Both the position numbers and the translations under genes were made by a program. From Toxotes chatareus (Eukaryota; Chordata; Actinopteri; Toxotidae): DNA of 64,000 nt. Of the stretch, positions 58,740 to 64,000 are shown in pieces (positions within the stretch are counted from its first letter, which is position 1; the number at the start of each line of letters is the position of its first letter). The stretch covers positions 7,882,114-7,946,113 of the forward strand of contig CM028892.1 in assembly GCA_016801885.1 (NCBI GenBank), in the 5' to 3' direction. Under the pieces are notes generated by a model. The model was not told where the DNA came from. It saw only the letters and a program-made list of their open reading frames with translations, and made no database searches.

Positions 58740-59470
58740 ACTCAACATTTGTCACATCTGGGTTTAAACTCAGCCTGGCGTCCACACACTACAGTCTAAA
58801 AGTCACAGTGTCAAACTCTATCATACATGTGGTCATACCAAACAAGTCTGACATATAAAGCCAACTATTACACACACATCTACTTATTTGATTCATGTCT
58901 AAAGTCAAGAGGTACAGCCGAACATTTACCCATAAATCTTACTATTGCATCCAACAGCTCACAGTTTAAACTCTTACACAATGGCACCCAGACACCACAG
59001 GTCAACAGCCAAAGCATTCAGCTCTCTAACATAGGTTTGGTCTGTTTAAACCAAGAGTTTGTAAAACTGTCAAGTCTAAGTGGTACATCTCACAGTTTAA
59101 AGCCTGAGAATCTGCCATCCACACAGCACAGCCTGCGCTGTTTCATCTGCATATTAACTAGTTGTCTAAAAAATTTCTGTTACCTACAACTCAAAATATT
59201 ACAACTACATTTACACTCTGACAGTCCTCACAGATGACTCTAGCCATGTAAACAAAGAATTAACTAAAAGTCCTAAACCTAAGGTTGAAATGTTAAAGTG
59301 TGGAGCCAGTCACTAAGTTTAAACATGGCACATTCTCCAAACTCCATGCAGCCTTGAAATCAGTTTGTACATCACAAAATAAGCACAGACAGCAAACAGA
59401 CAACTGCCATTGGGTACAAATCAAACCTTTATTTGCAAACACACCCTCCACAACCCCAACAGGAGATAAA
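58740..59470 (-). other. Spacer of the right arm
   Basis: Mirror of 50,053-50,780. No exon recognised. A TTTATT (AATAAA on the minus strand) lies near 59,430, about 45 nt past the outer terminal exon, matching the left-arm poly(A) signal. Confidence 0.55.
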
Positions 59471-59475
59471 GCTCT

Positions 59476-59533
59476 TTACAGTTCTTCCTCTTCATGGCCC
59501 AGGACACACCAACTGCCTCTGATCCAACACTTC
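59476..59533 (-). pseudogene. Terminal exon of the right array, outer run, frameshifted
   Basis: Mirror of 49993-50052 but 2 nt shorter (GTGTGTCC instead of GTGTGTGTCC). It reads EVLDQRQLVCPGP then TGA at 59492-59494, losing the acidic end. The original TAA is still present at 59476-59478 out of frame. Confidence 0.45.
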
Positions 59534-59649
59534 CTGAATGAAAGAAAGAAATGGAGACAGTGAGACACACATGAACCCTGGAATGTAAATAAACAAAACA
59601 AAACAAAACCAAAAGACTGAGCGATGCTGACCAACATGTTTGCTCTCAC

Positions 59650-59686
59650 CTTGTCTCTCACGGTCCTCTGGATCAGCTGCTCCATC
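59650..59686 (-). CDS. Beta exon of the right array, outer run (37 nt)
   Basis: Minus strand: R-MEQLIQRTVRDK, acceptor TGTGCAG, donor AAG/GTGAGAG, same as 49827-49863 on the left. Confidence 0.45.
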
Positions 59687-59792
59687 CTGCACAGTGCACA
59701 AAGAAACTAAACATGAGCCACAGGAAGAAAGAAAGTCTAACTTTGCATTTTTAAACACTTTGCAAAACCTCCACATGCAGCAGGGGGCGTAC

Positions 59793-59837
59793 CTGAGCTC
59801 CACTTTGACTGTGACCACCTCCACGACCTTCATCAAC
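59793..59837 (-). CDS. Alpha exon of the right array, outer run (45 nt)
   Basis: Minus strand: LMKVVEVVTVKVEL plus two bases of Arg, acceptor TTTAACAG, donor GTACGCC. It lacks four codons (IGMK or equivalent) present in the two left-arm copies; the frame is kept. Confidence 0.45.
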
Positions 59838-60285
59838 CTGTTAAACACAGCCACACACAGACTCACACCTACAGGCCCAAGTACAGCACCTAACCACCGA
59901 GCCACACAGCTCCATCAACAATACACAACTACTGACAGCCTCTACATCAAGAGCCAACTACATCTAACACACACTCAACCTACACTGACAAATAACCACA
60001 ACTAAGCCTGACAACACTCAGCTACACACTTCCAACACTATCTGCCCATAGGCTTCCACATATACACAGTTGTGTCCGGATCACAACTGCATATATGCTT
60101 CCACCTACAGACGACACTGACACAAGCACAAACACTGTAAACCTACACCGACCTCAATGCTTTTCACACACACTGAATCCATCCACAACTAAACCCTGAC
60201 AATACTCAGCCAGACCCAAACTCCAATGCACCTGGATACAGAACAAAGCCCATTTAAACTGAGCTGAAGACAGGCCTGCACTTCC

Positions 60286-60287
<2 letters not shown>

Positions 60288-60332
<45 letters not shown>
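60288..60332. repeat. CA microsatellite
   Basis: About 22 CA units; mirror of the GT run at 49190-49223 but longer. Confidence 0.9.
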
Positions 60333-60337
<5 letters not shown>

Positions 60338-60369
60338 GACAGAAATTAATGCATGCATATGTGTAGAAA

Positions 60370-60630
60370 CACTAAATGTTAACCAACAGGCAACCTGGTT
60401 TCATGGTCTCTCCAAATAAGCTCTGCCATCCTGCAAGAGAAACACAAACAGGAAGCATCAGCACACAAAGCACCTTTGAAACAGCCCTTGATATTTTTCT
60501 TAAATCCACTTACCACAAACAGCTCTGACAACACATGAACAGTTGCAGTGTGTCTCTCGCTCCCACAGGATGGCGCTCTATCCTCACCAGCAGCACCTTC
60601 TCTGGCTCCACCCCACACACACCTACAACA

Positions 60631-60666
<36 letters not shown>

Positions 60667-61350
60667 AAGCACAAATTAGTGCATGTATAAGTGTAGAAAG
60701 ACTACAATGTGGCTCTTGCTCACCTGGTCTCAAACGGTCCTCTCACTCAGCTCCTCCCTCCTGCTGAAAAACACAGACACATTGGTTTTGGATACTAATC
60801 AAGTCAGTCCTTGTACTTCTAATATTTTGCTTCACTTTCAGCTGCAGCAGGGGCCTAACCTGAGCCCCCAACCAGAACTGAACTAAGCCCCATCTAAAGT
60901 GCATTAAAGGCAAGAGCAGGCACTGCCTTCTGATTTAATATAGACACATTCTCACACTCAGACATGGATGCATGCATATGGGTAGAAACACTGCACAATG
61001 TGGTATTCACACACCTGGTCTCAAAGGATCCTCTGGATCAGCTCCACCCACCTGCAGCAAATTTAGAAGAAGAAAAAAAAAAAAAAAACTTTGGATACCA
61101 ATTTAAAAAAAAAAATTTTTTTTTAAATTTAAGATTGAGCAACAGGGCTACCTGGGCTCCACATTGACCACAGCCTCATCCAAGCTGGAGCCCCACTCAG
61201 CCAGATGCTGCCACCTGCTGAACACAAAGGAACACCAAAAAAACCCACAACAAAAACAGCAAGATACAACTGAGTCCTTCAATGCAGAAACATTGAGAAT
61301 TATTGGTTAAGATGCATCTTCTCATGGTCCTCTTGATCAGCTCCTCCATC
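60370..61350 (-). pseudogene. Right-array block set mirroring 48,290-49,140
   Basis: Minus-strand equivalents of the GATGGCAGAGCTTATTTGG block (near 60,430), the 37-nt block with TTTGAGACC-type end (near 60,740-60,770, here CGTTTGAGACC), the beta-prime block (near 61,020-61,050) and the 63-nt alpha block (near 61,150-61,215, CAGCATCTGGCTGAGTGGGG). Stops persist as on the left. Confidence 0.45.
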
Positions 61351-61950
61351 CTGCACGACTACTGATGTTATGCTGGACACAGTGTCCATCTTTAGAAGCC
61401 GAAGCGTTGAGACAGTGGTTCCATCCCTGCTTCAGCAGGCCTACAGTCACGTGACCACTGTGATTGATGAGTCCTTGAGGTTCTTCTTCCCAGGTCCTCC
61501 ACTCAGATGCAGTACACACACTGTTGCTGGAGAGTGAACACAAATGAATCCTTCAGTGTAGAAACACTGAGCAGTATTGGCCAACATGCATCTTCATGGT
61601 TCTCTGGATCAGCAGCTCCTCCATCCTGCACAACACACAAAGAAACACACTCAACATTAAACATAGGTGCTAGGCAAGTCTAACACTGGAAGTTAAAACA
61701 TCTTACAACACTTCCACATGCAGCAGGGGGCGTACCTGAGCTCCACACTGGCCATGGCCTCATCCGAGCTGGAGTCCCACTCAGACAGATGCAGCTACCT
61801 GCTAAACACACACACAGACAAACACATGTTTAAATGTAGAAACACTGAGCAATGTTGACTACACACCACTTTTCCACTCTGATGCAGTACACACTGATGA
61901 TTCTCTGGAGCAGCTCATCCTTCCTGCAGAGAAGGCACACACACACACAC
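61351..61950 (-). repeat. Right-array tandem unit, inner copy (beta, alpha and ~52-codon segment)
   Basis: Minus strand from right to left: K-D-E-L-L-Q-R-I-type block near 61,900-61,925, alpha of 59 nt at 61736-61794 (LHLSEWDSSSDEAMASVEL), beta near 61,580-61,627, then the segment 61351-61506 (EWRTWEEEPQGLINHSG and onward) fully open. Duplicated at +1,421 nt. Confidence 0.6.
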
Positions 61951-62271
61951 ACACACACACAAAATAAATCAATGCATTCATATGTGTAGAAACACTAAAC
62001 AATGTTAACCAACAGGCAACGTCTCACCTGGTCTCATGGTCTCTCCAAATAAGCTCTGCCATCCTGCAAGAGAAACACAAACAGGAAGCATCAGCACACA
62101 AAGCACCTTTGAAACAGCCCTTGATTTTTTTTAACTCCACTTACCACAAACAGTTGCAGTGTGTCCCTCATTCCCACAGGATGGCGCTCTATCCTCACCA
62201 GCAGCACCTTCACTGGCTCCGCCCCACATACACCTAAAACACTCTGACTCTCTCTCTCACTCACACACACA

Positions 62272-62309
<38 letters not shown>

Positions 62310-62770
62310 AAAATTAGTGCATGTATAAGTGTAGAAAGACTACAATGTGGCTCTTGCTCACCTGGTCTCAAAGGATCCTCTGGATCAGCTCCTCCCACCT
62401 GCAGCGGCCTAATTGAAAAGCCCCATCTAAAAAAAACAACAACTTTCTGATAATAGACAATTTATTCAAAAAAAAACTTTTTTTTATTTAAGATCCTCTT
62501 GAGCTCCAACAAAAAAAAAACAAAAAACTTTGGATACCTGGGCTGCAACAGGGCTACCTGGGCTCCACATTGGCCACAGCCTCATCCAAGCTGGAGCCCC
62601 ACTCAGCCAGATGCTGCCACCTGCTGAACACAAAAAGGAACACCAAAAAACAACCACAACAAACAAAAACAAAAAGATAGCAAGATACAACTGAGTCCTT
62701 CAATGCAGAAACATTGAGAATTATTGGTTAAGATGCATCTTCTCATGGTCCTCTTGATCAGCTCCTCCAT
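61951..62770 (-). pseudogene. Right-array block set with decayed beta-prime and alpha blocks
   Basis: Contains the GATGGCAGAGCTTATTTGG block near 62,060, a CA run (62266-62307), a beta-prime block near 62,370-62,400 and the alpha block near 62,560-62,630 (HLAEWGSSLDEAVANVE on the minus strand). A-rich insertions separate them. Confidence 0.4.
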
Positions 62771-62771
62771 C

Positions 62772-63330
62772 CTGCACGACTACTGATGTTATGCTGGACA
62801 CAGTGTCCATCTTTAGAAGCCGAAGCGTTGAGACAGTGGTTCCATCCCTGCTTCAGCAGGCCTACAGTCACGTGACCACTGTGATTGATGAGTCCTTGAG
62901 GTTCTTCTTCCCAGGTCCTCCACTCAGATGCAGTACACACACTGTTGCTGGAGAGTGAACACAAATGAATCCTTCAGTGTAGAAACACTGAGCAGTATTG
63001 GCCAACATGCATCTTCATGGTTCTCTGGATCAGCAGCTCCTCCATCCTGCACAACACACAAAGAAACACACTCAACATTAAACATAGGTGCTAGGCAAGT
63101 CTAACACTGGAAGTTAAAACATCTTACAACACTTCCACATGCAGCAGGGGGCGTACCTGAGCTCCACACTGGGCATGGCCTCATCCGAGCTGGAGTCCCA
63201 CTCAGACAGATGCAGCTACCTGCTAAACACACACAGACAAACACATGTTTAAATGTAGAAACACTGAGCAATGTTGACTTACATGCTTTCTCTTACCCTC
63301 TGATGATTCTCTGGAGCAGCTCATCCTTCC
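62772..63330 (-). repeat. Right-array tandem unit, outer copy
   Basis: Same order as 61351-61950: 33-nt beta at 63297-63329, alpha of 59 nt at 63157-63215 (…DEAMPSVEL), beta at about 63,003-63,046 and the open segment 62772-62927. The 33-nt block retains the GTAAGA donor that the inner copy has lost. Confidence 0.6.
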
Positions 63331-63340
63331 TGCAGAGAAG

Positions 63341-63342
<2 letters not shown>

Positions 63343-63373
<31 letters not shown>
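63343..63373. repeat. CA microsatellite
   Basis: Mirror of the GT run at 45281-45308. Confidence 0.9.
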
Positions 63374-63375
<2 letters not shown>

Positions 63376-63855
63376 CTTTGGATATTAAACCTGGAATTTT
63401 AGACATTCAGCAACACTTTAAGGTGCAGCTGAGGGCCCACACTGGCCAAGGCCTCATCCACACTGCTGAACACACACCCTAAACCGACCCCGGGGCCATC
63501 TACACTGACAACTACCCACAATCAAGCCTGACAACACGACACACGCAACTCAACACAATCTGCCCACAGGCTTCCACATACACACAGTTGTGTCCGGATC
63601 ACAACTGCATATATGCTTCCACAGACCGACAACACCGACGCAACGGCCCAGCAATAGCAAACGCGCGCTCCAAACCCACGGAGGCCTGAGTGCCTTCCAC
63701 ACACTGAATCCATCCACAACTAAGCCTTGCCAACACTTGGCCAGTCCCAAACTCCAGAGCAGCTATACTGGTTACAAAGTCCATCTCAACCGAGACACAA
63801 GCCTGCACCTCCAACACTCAGATCACACACACACGTAAGTGTAGAGCCGATGAGC

Positions 63856-63911
63856 GAAGCCAAGCGCGGTGCATTCTCCCAAATGGTCTCCGCTGGATCC
63901 CTTCGTCCGTC
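63856..63911 (-). CDS. Putative second exon of the right array (beta-type)
   Basis: Minus strand after TTTCCGCAG: GACGGACGAAGGGATCCAGC, reading (with AG of an exon outside the window) R-TDEGIQRRPFGRMHRAW. It aligns with the beta consensus better than the left-arm copy, which carries an insertion. Its donor is uncertain. The window ends just inside the preceding intron, whose 5' end TAAGGCCCACAC matches the left array's first donor. Confidence 0.35.
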
Positions 63912-64000
63912 CTGCGGAAACCCGGCACATAATCAAACACGTTAGCCTCTGGTCACAAATCAACTCAAGCTCTGCATTTAAACGGTCTGTGTGGGCCTTA

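Larger units (their letters stand above)
55850..64000 (-). repeat. Right arm of the giant inverted repeat (truncated by the window end)
   Basis: Reverse-complement counterpart of the left arm. The window ends at a sequence equivalent to about 44,625 on the left, exactly at the first intron donor, so the first exon and promoter of the right-hand array should lie just outside. Differences between arms (in-frame 12-nt deletion in an alpha block, a 2-nt deletion in a terminal exon, different tandem copy numbers) argue against a simple assembly artefact. Confidence 0.85.

Noticed and set aside
44640..64000. Inverted repeat as pure assembly artefact
   Set aside because: The arms differ by many substitutions, in-frame deletions and unequal tandem copies, which a duplicated contig would not show; read-level proof is still lacking.

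Overview
The window is vertebrate nuclear DNA, almost certainly from a teleost fish. It has small GT/AG-spliced exons in kilobase-scale introns, many CA/GT and CT microsatellites, and remnants of DNA transposons of types common in fish. Nothing bacterial or viral is needed to explain it.

Region 1 (1 to about 41,000) holds the 3' half of one gene on the + strand, an orthologue of il1rapl1 (interleukin-1 receptor accessory protein-like 1). Five coding exons (15128-15260, 23559-23704, 27365-27508, 33510-33680, 39139-39866) join in one frame to give 439 residues plus a stop. They encode the last Ig domain, one membrane helix, a TIR domain and the long C-terminal tail of this synaptic adhesion receptor. 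The 5' exons lie to the left of the window. The 3' UTR follows, with poly(A) signals at 40962 and possibly further on. The introns hold microsatellites, two pieces of an old Tc1/mariner-type element (about 8640-8870 and 32345-32545), a small non-autonomous DNA element (34589-35052) and a MITE-like block near 36.5 kb.

Region 2 (about 41,000-44,200) is intergenic.

Region 3 (about 44,200-64,000) is the unusual part. It is a very large inverted repeat centred near 55.39 kb, with arms of about 9-10 kb. The right arm runs off the window. Each arm carries an array of very short exon-like blocks with good splice sites, read towards the centre: + strand on the left, - strand on the right. Two block types alternate: alpha, ending in VEL-Arg, and beta, reading R-MEELIQRTMRNK. 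In the intact cases alpha is 38 nt and beta 37 nt, so a pair is 75 nt or 25 codons and preserves frame. The left array begins with a CCAAT/E2F-like/TATA promoter and a short ATG exon, and one run ends in a terminal exon with a stop codon and AATAAA. I do not recognise the protein. Other blocks are broken by stops or frameshifts, so the locus looks like an expanding and decaying family with perhaps a few expressible copies, or a spliced non-coding RNA locus.

The centre of the inverted repeat (about 53.2-57.2 kb) contains a roughly 73-bp minisatellite, mirrored tRNA-like sequences, a very A-rich stretch, three tandem copies of a unit with a long hairpin, and a separate perfect 28-bp-stem hairpin. 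These are the best candidates for something not yet described.
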